NCBI GenBank assembly: GCA_958434805.1
Contig: CAUBDX010000029.1
Location: 1-39,403, forward strand
Source: an uncultured Phocaeicola sp.
GTDB lineage: Bacteria > Bacteroidota > Bacteroidia > Bacteroidales > Bacteroidaceae
DNA: 39,403 bases
Reading direction: 5' to 3'
Shown: piece after piece, positions 1 through 9,144 of the stretch
How the letters are laid out: every line of letters starts with the position of its first letter
Position numbering within the stretch: position 1 is the stretch's first letter
Made by a program: the position numbers and the translations under genes
Notes under the pieces: generated by a model
What the model was told of the DNA's origin: nothing
The model's input: only the letters and a program-made list of their open reading frames with translations
The model's database searches: none

Positions 1-10
1 GACAAGCCCA

Positions 11-48
11 TTGGCAGAATTAAGTATGCACTAAATTAATTCCGCCAA
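11..48. terminator. possible hairpin downstream of the radical SAM gene
   Basis: Two arms, TTGGC-A-GAATTAA and TTAATTC-C-GCCAA, pair over 12 bp with one internal mismatch around a 12-nt loop. The hairpin lies just beyond the stop codon of the minus-strand gene at 80-1717 and could end its transcript. There is no clear T-tract, so this may equally be a simple dyad. Confidence 0.4.
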
Positions 49-79
49 CAGGTATATATATAATAAGGTGTAGCCTGCT

Positions 80-1717
80 TTAGGTCCGCGCTTTGAAAAC
101 CGGTGCTATTTTTTGTATCTCCGATTCGAAACCGAACCAATAACCATGTTCCGTGTCGGTGCTTACAGGCAGGAAGCAGAGGCGTAGTTCGGGTTTATAG
201 TTGCCATAGATCACTTCCCAATGTTCGGGTGGAATTTGCCGCTTGGTTTTCACGTGTTCTGCCGGAAGTTTCTTGAGTGACATGCCTGCTTCTATCCATG
301 CTATGGAGGCTTGTGTCCGATAGTCGGGATAATATTGTTTGCAATATTCATATAGAACTAATCCGCGTCTCTCCAGACTCATGGGTTGGTCGATGAGATT
401 GGCTTCTGTCAGATAAGCCAGAAATCTATATAGAAAACGCCTGTCGTTCAGTATGAGTTCCCGTGTCAGTTCCTGCCACGCGGGAGTATTATAGAAGGCA
501 TCGAGCAAGCGGGACAGTCTGCGTGCTGTTTGCAGTTCGCCTACACTGATTTCTCCGGTTTGCAATACTTCATAAGGCGGAAGGGGAGAGTAGCGGATAC
601 CTAATTCGTCTGCCCGGTGGCGCATTTCTGTTCCGGGCAATAGCTTAAGAGATTCCAATTGGATTTCTCCGGCGCGGTATCCCGCAAGGGTATATATGTC
701 TTCAAATATTTCATCCAAGCGATAAAGCGGGAGTCCGGCAATCAGGTCGGCATGGGTTTCCATATTGGATAGTGAGCACAGGAATTTCAATCCTTCCAAT
801 GCATCGGAGAGTTTGCCTATTCTTCGGCTTTTCTCTAAAACGGGTTCACGCAGACTTTGAATACCGGCTTCCAGATGAAGGAGTCCTGCCGGTAATTGTC
901 GCAATTCTTTTTTTAGCTCTTCAGACAACAGGGCGGGATGAATTTCCAGATGGAAGCAGATGTCGGGTGAGAACTCCAGAAAAAGTCGGAGAAGTTCTTT
1001 GGCGCGGCGCGGATTATAGTTGAAGGTGCGGTCGAGCACACGTACATTCTTGATGCCGTGGCTGTGAATGATTTGCAGTCTGTGGCGTATGCTTTCGATG
1101 GACAGTGTGCGCACCGGTTTTTCTCCTCCGCTTACGCAAAAGGCGCAAGTATTGAAGCAACCGCGTGTGGTCTCCAACTGGACAAAAGGTTTGCTCCAAT
1201 TAAAGAAACGGCTTTCTTCGGGAGGAACGAGGCCGGAAAAGTTCAGTACGCGGGCTAAACCGTTGTCTTTATATTCTTTTTCGGCGGTCAGATAGCAGAG
1301 CCCCGGAATGGTGTTCCACTTCTCAGACTGTTTCCGGCATGCCAGCCATTGCGGAAACGCTTCTTCTCCCTCTCCTCTGAATACACAGTCGACAAAAGGA
1401 TTCTTACGCAGAAACTCTTCATTATCTCCCAAAAACTCGGGACCGCCCAAAATGAGACAGGCATCCGGCAGTAATGCCTTTACGCGGGAAGTGATATGCA
1501 TCAGTTGTTCGTGATTGAACAGCCAGGCGGTGGCTGCAAGTATGTCGGGCCGGCGGCGATAGATTTCATCGACAATCATCCCTACATTTTCATTGATGGT
1601 AGCGGATACTATATCCCATTCCACAGAGGTGTCCGAAGCCATTTGTGCATGCAAGGCAGGGAGTGCCAGTGAAGAGTGGGCATACGAACAGTTGAGGTCT
1701 ATCCAGAGAATCTTCAT
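80..1717 (-). CDS. B12-binding-domain radical SAM protein (DUF4080 type)
   Basis: 545 aa. The N-terminal ~150 residues resemble a cobalamin-binding Rossmann domain, with a LILGGPEF segment near residue 90 and FRGEGEEAF near 115. The radical SAM core follows, with the [4Fe-4S] cysteines C187, C191 and C194 in a CxxxCxxC motif (TTRGCFNTCAFC), so S-adenosylmethionine cleavage is expected. The C-terminal ~200 residues match the general layout of DUF4080 proteins. The B12-binding domain does not prove that this protein uses cobalamin, and the substrate is unknown; oxygen-sensitive modification chemistry is an inference from the family. The start is supported by a minus-strand -7 box at 1740-1747. 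It is divergent from the acetyltransferase at 1792 and appears monocistronic. Confidence 0.85.
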   Translation of the reverse strand: MKILWIDLNCSYAHSSLALPALHAQMASDTSVEWDIVSATINENVGMIVDEIYRRRPDILAATAWLFNHEQLMHITSRVKALLPDACLILGGPEFLGDNEEFLRKNPFVDCVFRGEGEEAFPQWLACRKQSEKWNTIPGLCYLTAEKEYKDNGLARVLNFSGLVPPEESRFFNWSKPFVQLETTRGCFNTCAFCVSGGEKPVRTLSIESIRHRLQIIHSHGIKNVRVLDRTFNYNPRRAKELLRLFLEFSPDICFHLEIHPALLSEELKKELRQLPAGLLHLEAGIQSLREPVLEKSRRIGKLSDALEGLKFLCSLSNMETHADLIAGLPLYRLDEIFEDIYTLAGYRAGEIQLESLKLLPGTEMRHRADELGIRYSPLPPYEVLQTGEISVGELQTARRLSRLLDAFYNTPAWQELTRELILNDRRFLYRFLAYLTEANLIDQPMSLERRGLVLYEYCKQYYPDYRTQASIAWIEAGMSLKKLPAEHVKTKRQIPPEHWEVIYGNYKPELRLCFLPVSTDTEHGYWFGFESEIQKIAPVFKART

Positions 1718-1739
1718 TCTTAATATTGTTTTCTGTTTG

Positions 1740-1747
1740 CAAAGATA
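1740..1747 (-). promoter_or_regulatory. Bacteroides -7 box for the radical SAM gene
   Basis: The minus strand reads TATCTTTG, an exact match to the Bacteroides -7 consensus TAnnTTTG, 22 bp upstream of the ATG at 1717. No convincing -33 TTTG was identified. Confidence 0.6.
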
Positions 1748-1791
1748 GCTTTTTTTTTATATCTTGCCTGTGTTTTTAAATAAATACCGTT

Positions 1792-2274
1792 ATGATTAGA
1801 AGGGTAGAATTACAAGATGCTAAAGCGATTGCGGCTATTTATAATGAGTATGTAATACATAGTGTGGTTACATTTGATATTGAGCCTGTGCGCGAAGAGG
1901 ATATGCGTGGTCGGATAGCCGGGATTTCGGCTCATTATCCTTATTTTGTTTGTGAATCAGACGGAAAAGTTGTGGGGTATTGCTATGCTCATCCCTGGAA
2001 ACAGCGTGTGGCCTACGGACATACGCTGGAGACAACTGTTTACCTTCTTCCCGATTGTGTTGGGAAAGGTATGGGAACCCAACTCATGATGCGTTTGATA
2101 GAAGAATGCCGGAGGGAGGGTTACCATGCACTGATAGCTTGTCTGACGGAACCGAATGAAGACAGTACTTCTTTACATACTAAGCTGGGATTTCAAAAAG
2201 TATCTCATTTTAAGGAGGTTGGACTGAAGTTCGGGCGTTGGCTTGATGTCAGCGATTATGAACTTATCTTATAA
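1792..2274 (+). CDS. GNAT family N-acetyltransferase (phosphinothricin acetyltransferase-like)
   Basis: 160 aa, full length for the Pat/Bar/YncA branch of GNAT acetyltransferases. The acetyl-CoA pyrophosphate-binding motif is visible as VGKGMGTQL near residues 90-98, preceded by the usual beta-strand (ETTVYLLP). The C-terminal part has the family's LHTKLGFQKV segment and a conserved aromatic GRWLDV. These enzymes N-acetylate small amines such as amino acid analogues or methionine derivatives; the substrate here cannot be read from sequence. It is divergent from the radical SAM gene and 57 bp ahead of the DUF488 gene, with which it might be co-transcribed. Confidence 0.85.
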   Translation: MIRRVELQDAKAIAAIYNEYVIHSVVTFDIEPVREEDMRGRIAGISAHYPYFVCESDGKVVGYCYAHPWKQRVAYGHTLETTVYLLPDCVGKGMGTQLMMRLIEECRREGYHALIACLTEPNEDSTSLHTKLGFQKVSHFKEVGLKFGRWLDVSDYELIL

Positions 2275-2331
2275 TCAGTGAACATTTCTATCCAAAAAGG
2301 GTTATAGCCATTAAACCTAAAAAAACTGACT

Positions 2332-2688
2332 ATGACTCAAATTAATATTAAAAGGGTATATGAGACTCCTTCGTCCAATGACGGTTATCGGGTATTGGTT
2401 GACCGTCTTTGGCCCAGAGGTATGAAACGGGAGTATCTGAAATACGATTATTGGGCAAAAGAACTGACTCCTTCCAATGATTTGCGTAAATGGTTTCATG
2501 CTGATGTCGAAAAAAGATGGGGAGCCTTTGCTGATATGTACCAAAAGGAACTGGAACGCTCACATGCTGTTAAAACGTTCATTGATAGGATAAAACCTTA
2601 TGAAAAGGTTACACTCCTTTATGCTTCGAAGAATCAGGAGCAGAATCATGCGCGTGTATTGGCGCAATATTTAAGCACACTTTTTTAG
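2332..2688 (+). CDS. DUF488 family protein (YeaO-like)
   Basis: 118 aa. The protein carries the hallmark RVLVDRLWPRGMKRE segment near residues 21-35 followed by WAKELTPSNDLRKWF, which is the YeaO-type DUF488 signature. The family is widespread and structurally known but has no settled biochemical role. The gene is short and complete, follows the acetyltransferase by 57 bp, and is followed by the promoter of the carboxylase operon. Confidence 0.85.
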   Translation: MTQINIKRVYETPSSNDGYRVLVDRLWPRGMKREYLKYDYWAKELTPSNDLRKWFHADVEKRWGAFADMYQKELERSHAVKTFIDRIKPYEKVTLLYASKNQEQNHARVLAQYLSTLF

Positions 2689-2707
2689 TTTTTGTGCAAA
2701 AAAAAGC

Positions 2708-2715
2708 TAACTTTG
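2708..2715 (+). promoter_or_regulatory. -7 box for the acyl-CoA carboxylase operon
   Basis: TAACTTTG matches TAnnTTTG exactly and lies 27 bp before the ATG at 2743. It suggests that the three carboxylase genes start their own transcript rather than reading through from the DUF488 gene. Confidence 0.6.
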
Positions 2716-2742
2716 CGACCGTTTTAGGTAAAAAGAAGGATT

Positions 2743-4254
2743 ATGATACAAAAGGTTCTAATCGCCAATCGTGGCGAGATAGCCGTACGTGTAATGCGTT
2801 CCTGTAAGGAAATGGGCATTCGCACTGTGGCTGTTTTTTCGGAAGCCGACCGCACAGCGCGGCACGTAATGTATGCAGATGAAGCCTGTCTGATAGGCCC
2901 TGCCGCTTCCAAGGATAGTTATCTGAATATAGATAATATTATCAAAGCTGCCAAGCAGCATCATGCCGATGCCATTCATCCCGGCTATGGCTTCTTATCC
3001 GAGAATGCAGACTTTGCCCGCCGTTGTAAGGAAGAAGGTATTATTTTTATCGGTCCGGCTGCCGAGACAATGGAGGCGATGGGCGATAAGATTGCTGCCC
3101 GTAAACGTATGATTGCAGCCGGTGTACCAGTCGTTCCCGGAACGGAACAGCCGTTACAGAGTGCTGAGGAAGCAGTCCGCATTTGCAATGAGATTGGTTA
3201 TCCTGTGATGTTGAAGGCTTCAATGGGCGGCGGCGGAAAGGGTATGCGTCTTATTCATAATGAAAATGAGGTAGTGGAAGCTTATAATACTGCCCGTTCG
3301 GAATCCATGTCGTCTTTTGGAGATGATACTGTTTATCTGGAGAAGTTTGTGGAAGAACCTCACCATATCGAATTTCAAATTCTGGGTGATAATCATGGCA
3401 ATGTAGTTCATCTGTTCGACCGCGAATGTTCTGTTCAGCGTCGTAACCAGAAAATAGTGGAAGAAAGTCCTTCACCGTTTCTTACTCCCGAACTTCGTAA
3501 GGAGATGGGAGAAAAGGCAGTTGCCGCAGCCAAGGCAGTGAACTATTCGGGTGCAGGAACCATTGAGTTTCTGGTGGACAAGAACCGTAACTTCTATTTC
3601 CTTGAAATGAATACCCGCCTTCAGGTGGAACATCCTATTACGGAGGAGGTAGTTGGTGTGGACTTGGTAAAGGAACAAATCCGTATTGCCAATGATGAGG
3701 TGTTGCATCTCAGACAGGAAGAGCTGTTTCAGCGCGGCCACGCCATCGAATGCCGTATCTGTGCCGAGGACACGGAAAACAATTTCATGCCTTCGCCGGG
3801 TATTATCAAGCAGCTTACTGAACCAAACGGTATCGGTGTCCGTATAGACAGCTATGTGTACGAAGGGTATGAGATACCTATTTATTACGATCCCATGATC
3901 GGTAAGTTGATTGTGTGGGCCACCACCCGTCAATATGCCATCGAGCGTATGCGCCGAGTGCTTTATGAATATAAAATTACCGGACTGAAGACTAATCTCA
4001 GTTATTTGAAACGTATCATGCATACGCCCGACTTTGTAAAAGGCGAATATAATACGTTGTTTATCGAGAAGAATTCCCGTATGCTGTTGCGCAGTAATGG
4101 TAACAACGAAGAAATCGAGAATATTGCCATGATTGCCTCTTACATCGATTATCTGATGAATCTGGAAGAAAACAAGAGTTCACAGTTGCCCGACGGTCGT
4201 CCCATCAGCCGTTGGCGTGAGTTCGGTTTGCAGAAGGGAGTATTACGCATCTAA
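2743..4254 (+). CDS. accC: biotin carboxylase subunit of an acyl-CoA carboxylase
   Basis: 503 aa. It catalyses ATP- and bicarbonate-dependent carboxylation of biotin on the carrier protein encoded next. The N-terminal domain opens with [18 protein letters not shown]; the ATP-grasp glycine loop is [11 protein letters not shown] near residue 165, and the active-site segment [18 protein letters not shown] lies near 285-305. It is about 50 residues longer than E. coli AccC, with a C-terminal tail seen in acyl-CoA carboxylase alpha subunits that lack a fused carrier. Its stop is 17 bp before the carrier gene. Because the adjacent carboxyltransferase is of the propionyl/methylmalonyl-CoA type, this subunit probably serves that enzyme and not fatty-acid acetyl-CoA carboxylase. 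The symbol follows the family name only. Confidence 0.92.
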   Translation: MIQKVLIANRGEIAVRVMRSCKEMGIRTVAVFSEADRTARHVMYADEACLIGPAASKDSYLNIDNIIKAAKQHHADAIHPGYGFLSENADFARRCKEEGIIFIGPAAETMEAMGDKIAARKRMIAAGVPVVPGTEQPLQSAEEAVRICNEIGYPVMLKASMGGGGKGMRLIHNENEVVEAYNTARSESMSSFGDDTVYLEKFVEEPHHIEFQILGDNHGNVVHLFDRECSVQRRNQKIVEESPSPFLTPELRKEMGEKAVAAAKAVNYSGAGTIEFLVDKNRNFYFLEMNTRLQVEHPITEEVVGVDLVKEQIRIANDEVLHLRQEELFQRGHAIECRICAEDTENNFMPSPGIIKQLTEPNGIGVRIDSYVYEGYEIPIYYDPMIGKLIVWATTRQYAIERMRRVLYEYKITGLKTNLSYLKRIMHTPDFVKGEYNTLFIEKNSRMLLRSNGNNEEIENIAMIASYIDYLMNLEENKSSQLPDGRPISRWREFGLQKGVLRI

Positions 4255-4271
4255 ACAAACGGAAAAGAAAT

Positions 4272-4787
4272 ATGGAAATACATATTGGAGACCGCGTAGC
4301 CGATGTGACGTTGGTGAGCAAGGAAGGAAACAAGGTACAGTTTATGATTGACGGAAAACCGTATGATGTGGATATCGTTATGGCTGAGAACGGAAGTTGC
4401 TCCATTCTTCACGATGGCAATTCGTTTAATGCCGAGTTGATTCGCGGTGAAGGTGGTAAGAGTTATGACGTGAATATGTTTTATCGCTCTTATCACGTAG
4501 ATATTGTGGATACGCAGACCAAGTACTTGCGCATGAAGAAGGGTGGAGAAGAGAAACAAGACGATCGGATTATTGCACCCATGCCGGGTAAGGTCGTTAA
4601 AATCCCCGTTCAAAAGGGAGACCGCCTTAGTGCGGGAGACATCGTGGTAGTGCTGGAAGCCATGAAGATGCAGAGCAACTACAAAGTAAGTTCGGATTGT
4701 GTCGTAAAGGATATTCTGGTGCAGGAGGGCGATGCCGTCAATGCCAATCAGGAGTTGATAATATTGGATATCATAAAAGAAGACTGA
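4272..4787 (+). CDS. biotin carboxyl carrier protein of acyl-CoA carboxylase
   Basis: 171 aa. The C-terminal ~75 residues form a biotinyl domain: [10 protein letters not shown] at 102-111 and the biotinylation motif EAMKM with acceptor K132. The N-terminal half (1-95) has no clear catalytic motif and probably mediates subunit contact. The small separate carrier, between a biotin carboxylase and a carboxyltransferase gene, is the arrangement of a three-subunit propionyl-CoA carboxylase or transcarboxylase-like complex. It sits 17 bp after the biotin carboxylase gene and 7 bp before the carboxyltransferase gene. Confidence 0.92.
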   Translation: MEIHIGDRVADVTLVSKEGNKVQFMIDGKPYDVDIVMAENGSCSILHDGNSFNAELIRGEGGKSYDVNMFYRSYHVDIVDTQTKYLRMKKGGEEKQDDRIIAPMPGKVVKIPVQKGDRLSAGDIVVVLEAMKMQSNYKVSSDCVVKDILVQEGDAVNANQELIILDIIKED

Positions 4788-4794
4788 AAGAACC

Positions 4795-6327
4795 ATGACA
4801 AGAGAAGAAATATACAGCCGGTTTGAGGAACTGGACAAAAAGGCATCGCTGGGTGGCGGTGTGGACAAGATAGAGAAGCAGCATGCACAGGGCAAGATGA
4901 CTGCCCGCGAACGTATTGAAATGCTCCTTGACAAAGGTACGTTCAATGAATTGGACAAGTTGGTGAACCACCGTTGCACCAATTTCGGTATGGATAAAAA
5001 ACAGATTGCCGGAGATGGAATGGTGACAGGTTACGGAAAGATAGACGGCCGCCTGGTTTTTGTGTATGCTTACGACTTCACCGCACACGGTGGTTCGCTG
5101 AGTGAAACCAATGCAGCCAAGATTGTCAAGGTGCAGGAACTTGCCCTGAAGAACGGTGCGCCTGTTATTGCACTGAACGATTCGGGCGGTGCCCGTATTC
5201 AGGAAGGTGTGAACAGTCTTGCCGGTTATGCATCTATCTTCTATCAGAACACCATCGCTTCGGGTGTTATTCCTCAGATTTCTGCCATCTTGGGTCCTTG
5301 TGCGGGTGGTGCCTGCTACTCTCCGGCACTGACCGACTTTATCTTTATGGTGAAAGAGCAAAGCCACATGTTTATTACCGGTCCCGATGTGGTAAAGACG
5401 GTGACCAATGAAGAGGTAGGAAAAGAAGAACTGGGTGGCGCTTATACTCACAGTTCCAAGAGTGGTGTCACTCACTTTATGTGTAATAATGAAGAGGAAG
5501 CTCTGATGAGTATTCGCGAGTTGTTGAGCTTCTTGCCTTCCAACAATATGGAGGATGCTCCCCTTGCCCCCTGTACGGATGATATTCATCGCCAGGTAGA
5601 AGCACTTCAGACCGTTATTCCCGAAGACCCCAATATGCCTTACGACATCAAAGATATTATCGAACCGGTGCTGGACAACCAGTACTTTTTCGAAGTAATG
5701 CCTCATTTTGCCAAGAACGTGGTAGTGGGATTCGGTCGTTTGGGAGGTCGTTCGGTGGGTATCGTTGCCAACCAGCCCGCTTACCTTGCCGGTGTGCTCG
5801 ATATCGACGCCAGTGACAAGGCTGCTCGCTTCATCCGTTTCTGCGACTGTTTCAATATTCCTTTGATTACTTTTGAGGATGTTCCCGGTTTTCTTCCCGG
5901 TACGGTGCAGGAGCACAACGGCATTATTCGCCACGGTGCGAAAATCGTGTATGCATACGCCGAGGCCACAGTTCCCAAAGTAACCCTGATTACCCGTAAG
6001 GCATACGGTGGAGCCTATATCGTCATGTCCAGCAAGCCGACAGGTGCTGATGTGAATCTGGCTTATCCACAGGCGGAAATTGCAGTGATGGGTGCCGAGG
6101 GTGCAGTAAACATCCTGTATCGTAAATCGACTCCCGAAGAGAAGCAGGAGATAATAAAGGAGTATGAGAATAAGTTCTCCAATCCCTACCGTGCAGCCGA
6201 ACGCGGTTTGATTGATGAAGTAATTATGCCGCGCGATACAAGATATAAACTGGCTCAGGCTTTGGATATGTGTCACAACAAAAACCAAAGTAATCCTCCC
6301 AAAAAGCATGGCAATATGCCGTTGTAA
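4795..6327 (+). CDS. acyl-CoA carboxylase carboxyltransferase (beta) subunit
   Basis: 510 aa, the usual length of PccB/MmdA-type carboxyltransferases. The acyl-CoA-binding N-terminal crotonase fold contains NDSGGARIQEGV near residues 128-139 and GPCAGGACYSPALTDF near 166-181. The C-terminal carboxybiotin half contains PGFLPGTVQEHNGII and the RKAYGGAYIVM oxyanion segment. It transfers carboxyl between biotin and propionyl-CoA or a related acyl-CoA; in Bacteroides this fits the succinate-to-propionate route, working with B12-dependent methylmalonyl-CoA mutase (not in this window). No membrane decarboxylase subunit is encoded nearby, so sodium-pump function is not supported. It is the last gene of the operon, followed by a strong hairpin. 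Confidence 0.9.
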   Translation: MTREEIYSRFEELDKKASLGGGVDKIEKQHAQGKMTARERIEMLLDKGTFNELDKLVNHRCTNFGMDKKQIAGDGMVTGYGKIDGRLVFVYAYDFTAHGGSLSETNAAKIVKVQELALKNGAPVIALNDSGGARIQEGVNSLAGYASIFYQNTIASGVIPQISAILGPCAGGACYSPALTDFIFMVKEQSHMFITGPDVVKTVTNEEVGKEELGGAYTHSSKSGVTHFMCNNEEEALMSIRELLSFLPSNNMEDAPLAPCTDDIHRQVEALQTVIPEDPNMPYDIKDIIEPVLDNQYFFEVMPHFAKNVVVGFGRLGGRSVGIVANQPAYLAGVLDIDASDKAARFIRFCDCFNIPLITFEDVPGFLPGTVQEHNGIIRHGAKIVYAYAEATVPKVTLITRKAYGGAYIVMSSKPTGADVNLAYPQAEIAVMGAEGAVNILYRKSTPEEKQEIIKEYENKFSNPYRAAERGLIDEVIMPRDTRYKLAQALDMCHNKNQSNPPKKHGNMPL

Positions 6328-6372
6328 TGAAAGTGCCTTCTTTTATACTTTAGAGTGTTAATAATATGAAGT

Positions 6373-6424
6373 GAATCCCATTTTGCTGTCTCTATGCAAG
6401 AAGACGGTAAAATGGGATTCTTTG
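6373..6424. terminator. bidirectional terminator between carboxylase operon and peptidase
   Basis: A perfect 12-bp stem, GAATCCCATTTT (6373-6384) and AAAATGGGATTC (6409-6420), with further pairing GTCT/AGAC inside the loop. It lies between convergent genes ending at 6327 and 6464, so it can serve both. Confidence 0.75.
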
Positions 6425-6463
6425 GTATTGTTATATTTGCCGGGAGCCGGCGATGAAGAAAGT

Positions 6464-7771
6464 CTACTCTTTTAACCACCGGTTTATGAGTGTCATGATC
6501 TCTTCTTGTGTTTTTTTATCGAAGCTGCCGATACGTGTGCGGTGACTGCCACCGGGTAATGTATATACCTTGATATTTTCTTTTTCTTCCAGCCAGGTGA
6601 CGCCCGATGCAGTCCATGGATCATCTCCTCCATAGATATAAATCATTTTCGGGTCGTTTTCCTTCAAGAATTTCACCGTTTTCTTATAGAGCGTATCATC
6701 AAAACTGAGGTGCTGCAAATCGGCCGGAAGCATAACCCGGTACATATAGTTTTTGCTACTTTTGATAGTGAGATATTTTTCAAAAGGCTTGGTGTCATAT
6801 CCATAATACCCTAATTCCTTGGCTGCTTGTACATTAAAAGAAGGATAGGGGGATTGCTCCGAAAAATAATCAGGCTCACAGATAGCGATGAAGTGGTTGA
6901 AGATAGTTTGATTGTCGGCTTTGGGTGAAGGTATCTTAGTGACGGAAGTGCCCCATTGCCATAATGCGAAGGAATATTCCAGCACATTGAAATCATAGAT
7001 TTCTGTAATGGGTACACGGAAAGTATATCCTTTGTTTAAACAATATCTCTCGAACATAGGCAGTAACTCAGCCTTTCTTTTTAATACTTCCAATTGGAAT
7101 TCTTTTACTTTTTCCCGATTTTGGGCTGTGGAGACTGTTTCGGCAATGAAAGGTTCATGGCGCCCGTCTTCCAGTGATTTGTTGAGGGGAGCTACATAAG
7201 GAACGGAGAAATCAACATCGTCAGGGAAGTAGGCACGATAGAACATGGTGGTTTGCCCTCCTTTACTGATTCCTGTCGAAATCCATTTTTGAGGATAAAG
7301 TTGCTTAAAGGTGGTGGTGACGTGATGTAAGTCATACAGGGAGTTTTCCACAGTCAGGTAATCCCAGTTGCAAGGGGCAGGCATGGATGCATCAAAATAA
7401 CGGTATTCCACAAATACCAGATTGGCGTTTAATCGTTTGGAGAGCTCTTCCTGATATCGTGGTGCTAACGCATAAGTGGCGGCATATCCTTCGGTTACCA
7501 AGATAGTAGGACGGTCAAAACCAATATGACCTAAGATGATTCGTTGTTTGAAACTACCGGCTTCCGGGTGTTTAGGATCGAGCAATTGCTCGATGAACAA
7601 AACATATTTTTCGGGATATGCATTGCTTTCGAGCGGCTTAATGTCGGTAATTCCCGGAAGACTTTGGAGCTTTTTTAGCAGCTCGGTAGGATTGTTTTCT
7701 GCATGGATGAACTCTAATGGCAGTAGCAGAATACATACTGTCCATATAAAAAGAGAGATAGTGTGTTTCAT
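6464..7771 (-). CDS. secreted serine peptidase, S37 (PS-10) type
   Basis: 435 aa from the chosen start. Residues 1-24 form a signal peptide (basic MKH, hydrophobic core, FIHA), so export is expected. The alpha/beta-hydrolase nucleophile elbow GISKGG places the serine at S169; a later GGDDPW and the C-terminal GGSHRTRIG are likely acid and histidine regions. The layout matches the Streptomyces PS-10 tripeptidyl aminopeptidase family S37. A start 36 nt upstream at 7807 is open but would precede the transcription start implied by the -7 box at 7805-7812 and would bury the signal peptide, so 7771 is preferred. It is monocistronic; substrate is probably peptides in the periplasm or outside the cell (inference). 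Confidence 0.8.
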   Translation of the reverse strand: MKHTISLFIWTVCILLLPLEFIHAENNPTELLKKLQSLPGITDIKPLESNAYPEKYVLFIEQLLDPKHPEAGSFKQRIILGHIGFDRPTILVTEGYAATYALAPRYQEELSKRLNANLVFVEYRYFDASMPAPCNWDYLTVENSLYDLHHVTTTFKQLYPQKWISTGISKGGQTTMFYRAYFPDDVDFSVPYVAPLNKSLEDGRHEPFIAETVSTAQNREKVKEFQLEVLKRKAELLPMFERYCLNKGYTFRVPITEIYDFNVLEYSFALWQWGTSVTKIPSPKADNQTIFNHFIAICEPDYFSEQSPYPSFNVQAAKELGYYGYDTKPFEKYLTIKSSKNYMYRVMLPADLQHLSFDDTLYKKTVKFLKENDPKMIYIYGGDDPWTASGVTWLEEKENIKVYTLPGGSHRTRIGSFDKKTQEEIMTLINRWLKE

Positions 7772-7804
7772 AATTCTTTTCTGATAAAATAAGCTAATAG
7801 GCAA

Positions 7805-7812
7805 CAAAAGTA
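7805..7812 (-). promoter_or_regulatory. -7 box for the S37 peptidase gene
   Basis: The minus strand reads TACTTTTG, matching TAnnTTTG. It overlaps the most upstream possible start codon and so argues for the start at 7771. Confidence 0.6.
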
Positions 7813-7844
7813 GCGTTTTATTTCGATATTGTTCTTCAATCTTT

Positions 7845-7852
7845 TATCTTTG
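7845..7852 (+). promoter_or_regulatory. -7 box for the methyltransferase-like/adenosyltransferase operon
   Basis: TATCTTTG, an exact -7 match 25 bp before the ATG at 7878, in the 70-bp divergent intergenic region shared with the peptidase promoter. Confidence 0.6.
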
Positions 7853-7877
7853 TGTAACTTAACAACCTAGAAATAAT

Positions 7878-8501
7878 ATGTTTTTTCTTTGCAGACTATG
7901 GATATGGTGTAAACGCTTCCGTCATCGTTGTGGTTACGGCGTGCACTCCCCGTCCGATTTTTTTTTGATAACTTCCATTATTTATGAGAGATCTCCTTAC
8001 TATGCATACCGGACATTGAAGAAAAGGGGCTTTTCAAATTATCTGCCTCACTATCGGCGCAAAGTGAACCGTTTGCTGTTCAGATTGGTTAATTATTTCA
8101 GACCGAAATCATTGATAGAAGTGGGGATTGGTAATGGAGCATCCATCAGTTATATGCGTGCGGCAAGCCGCACTATGGACTCTGTTACGCTGAAGGGAAG
8201 AGACCGGGATAAAACGTTGCTGCAACTGACCAAAAAGTTGGAAGAACTGAAAAGCGTCGATTGTCTGCACATTGCACATACTCCTTTCTATCAAGAGGTG
8301 TTTGAAGAGGCGTTGCCTTATGTGCAGCCCGACAGTTGGTTTATCATCGGAGGAATTTACGAATCACAAGAGAAGCGCAAATGGTGGAAAGAGGTGGTTG
8401 CTGACGAACGAGTCGGTATTACTTTTGATTTATATGATATTGGTCTGGTATTTTTTAATAAGAATCGTTATAAACAGCATTATATAGTCAACTTTTTATA
8501 A
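7878..8501 (+). CDS. class I SAM methyltransferase-like protein, possibly degenerate
   Basis: 207 aa. Residues 70-90 contain [15 protein letters not shown], which resembles motif I (glycine-rich SAM loop) of O-methyltransferase-like Rossmann proteins, followed by a typical helix/strand alternation and a C-terminal [15 protein letters not shown] strand pair. The usual acidic residue after strand 4 is not evident: the segment reads [12 protein letters not shown]. Enzyme activity is therefore uncertain. The basic N-terminus ([20 protein letters not shown]) is seen in uncharacterised Bacteroidota homologues from memory. Its stop lies 2 bp before the cobalamin adenosyltransferase start, so the two are an operon, which may or may not reflect a shared function. 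Confidence 0.65.
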   Translation: MFFLCRLWIWCKRFRHRCGYGVHSPSDFFLITSIIYERSPYYAYRTLKKRGFSNYLPHYRRKVNRLLFRLVNYFRPKSLIEVGIGNGASISYMRAASRTMDSVTLKGRDRDKTLLQLTKKLEELKSVDCLHIAHTPFYQEVFEEALPYVQPDSWFIIGGIYESQEKRKWWKEVVADERVGITFDLYDIGLVFFNKNRYKQHYIVNFL

Positions 8502-8503
8502 AT

Positions 8504-9073
8504 ATGACCATGAAAAAAAGTATGATATACACGAAGACAGGCGATAAGGGCACCACCTCATTGATAGGAGGAGTTCGTGTGCCTAAGACTCACATACGCT
8601 TGGAAGCTTATGGAACAGTCGATGAATTGAATTCCTATCTGGGTCTTTTGCAAACATATTTGACAGAAGAGGCCGATAAAAGGTTGGTGGCCCATGTACA
8701 GAATAAGTTATTTTCCGTTGGTTCCTATTTGGCAACCGATCAGAGCCAGACTGAATTGCGCATGGAGAGCCGTATAAATGACAAAGATATTACATTGTTG
8801 GAACAAGCTATCGATGAAATAGACAATGCACTTACTCCTCTTCATGCCTTTATTCTGCCGGGAGGAGCGCGTGGGGCTGCTGTTTGTCATATATGCCGTA
8901 CGGTGTGTCGGAGGGCTGAGCGTCGTATATTGGCATTGGCGGGAGAATGTGAGATAGAGGCTCGTGTTACAGCTTTTGTCAATAGATTGTCGGATTATCT
9001 GTTCATTTTGGCACGGAAGTTGAACTATCTTGCAAAAAAGGAAGAAATTTTTTGGGATAAAAGTTGCAAATGA
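8504..9073 (+). CDS. PduO-type cob(I)alamin adenosyltransferase
   Basis: 189 aa. It transfers adenosyl from ATP to cob(I)alamin to form coenzyme B12. The N-terminal ATP-binding motif is [15 protein letters not shown], followed by the family signature [16 protein letters not shown], and the C-terminal helices contain [12 protein letters not shown] and [12 protein letters not shown], all typical of the PduO/MMAB family and full length. Three in-frame ATGs occur (8504, 8510, 8522); the first two are equally plausible and no Shine-Dalgarno decides. It would supply adenosylcobalamin for methylmalonyl-CoA mutase, fitting the nearby acyl-CoA carboxylase operon. Confidence 0.92.
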   Translation: MTMKKSMIYTKTGDKGTTSLIGGVRVPKTHIRLEAYGTVDELNSYLGLLQTYLTEEADKRLVAHVQNKLFSVGSYLATDQSQTELRMESRINDKDITLLEQAIDEIDNALTPLHAFILPGGARGAAVCHICRTVCRRAERRILALAGECEIEARVTAFVNRLSDYLFILARKLNYLAKKEEIFWDKSCK

Positions 9074-9085
9074 AATAATTTATTA

Positions 9086-9093
9086 TACTTTTG
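9086..9093 (+). promoter_or_regulatory. -7 box for the DUF2795 gene
   Basis: TACTTTTG matches TAnnTTTG. It implies a transcription start near 9100 and supports initiation at 9145, since any earlier TTG start would overlap the promoter. Confidence 0.6.
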
Positions 9094-9144
9094 CGGCTAA
9101 ATAGAGACAGAAAGAAAAGTATTTACTTTAAAAATAAGATAACT

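Noticed and set aside
4771..6309. 512-codon minus-strand open frame opposite the carboxyltransferase
   Set aside because: It is antisense to a gene with complete family motifs; its translation is rich in Cys, His and Thr with no recognisable domain and no promoter or start context.
4795..6327. Sodium-pumping methylmalonyl-CoA decarboxylase alpha subunit
   Set aside because: A separate biotin carboxylase is encoded in the operon and no membrane beta subunit is present, so an ATP-dependent carboxylase is the simpler reading.
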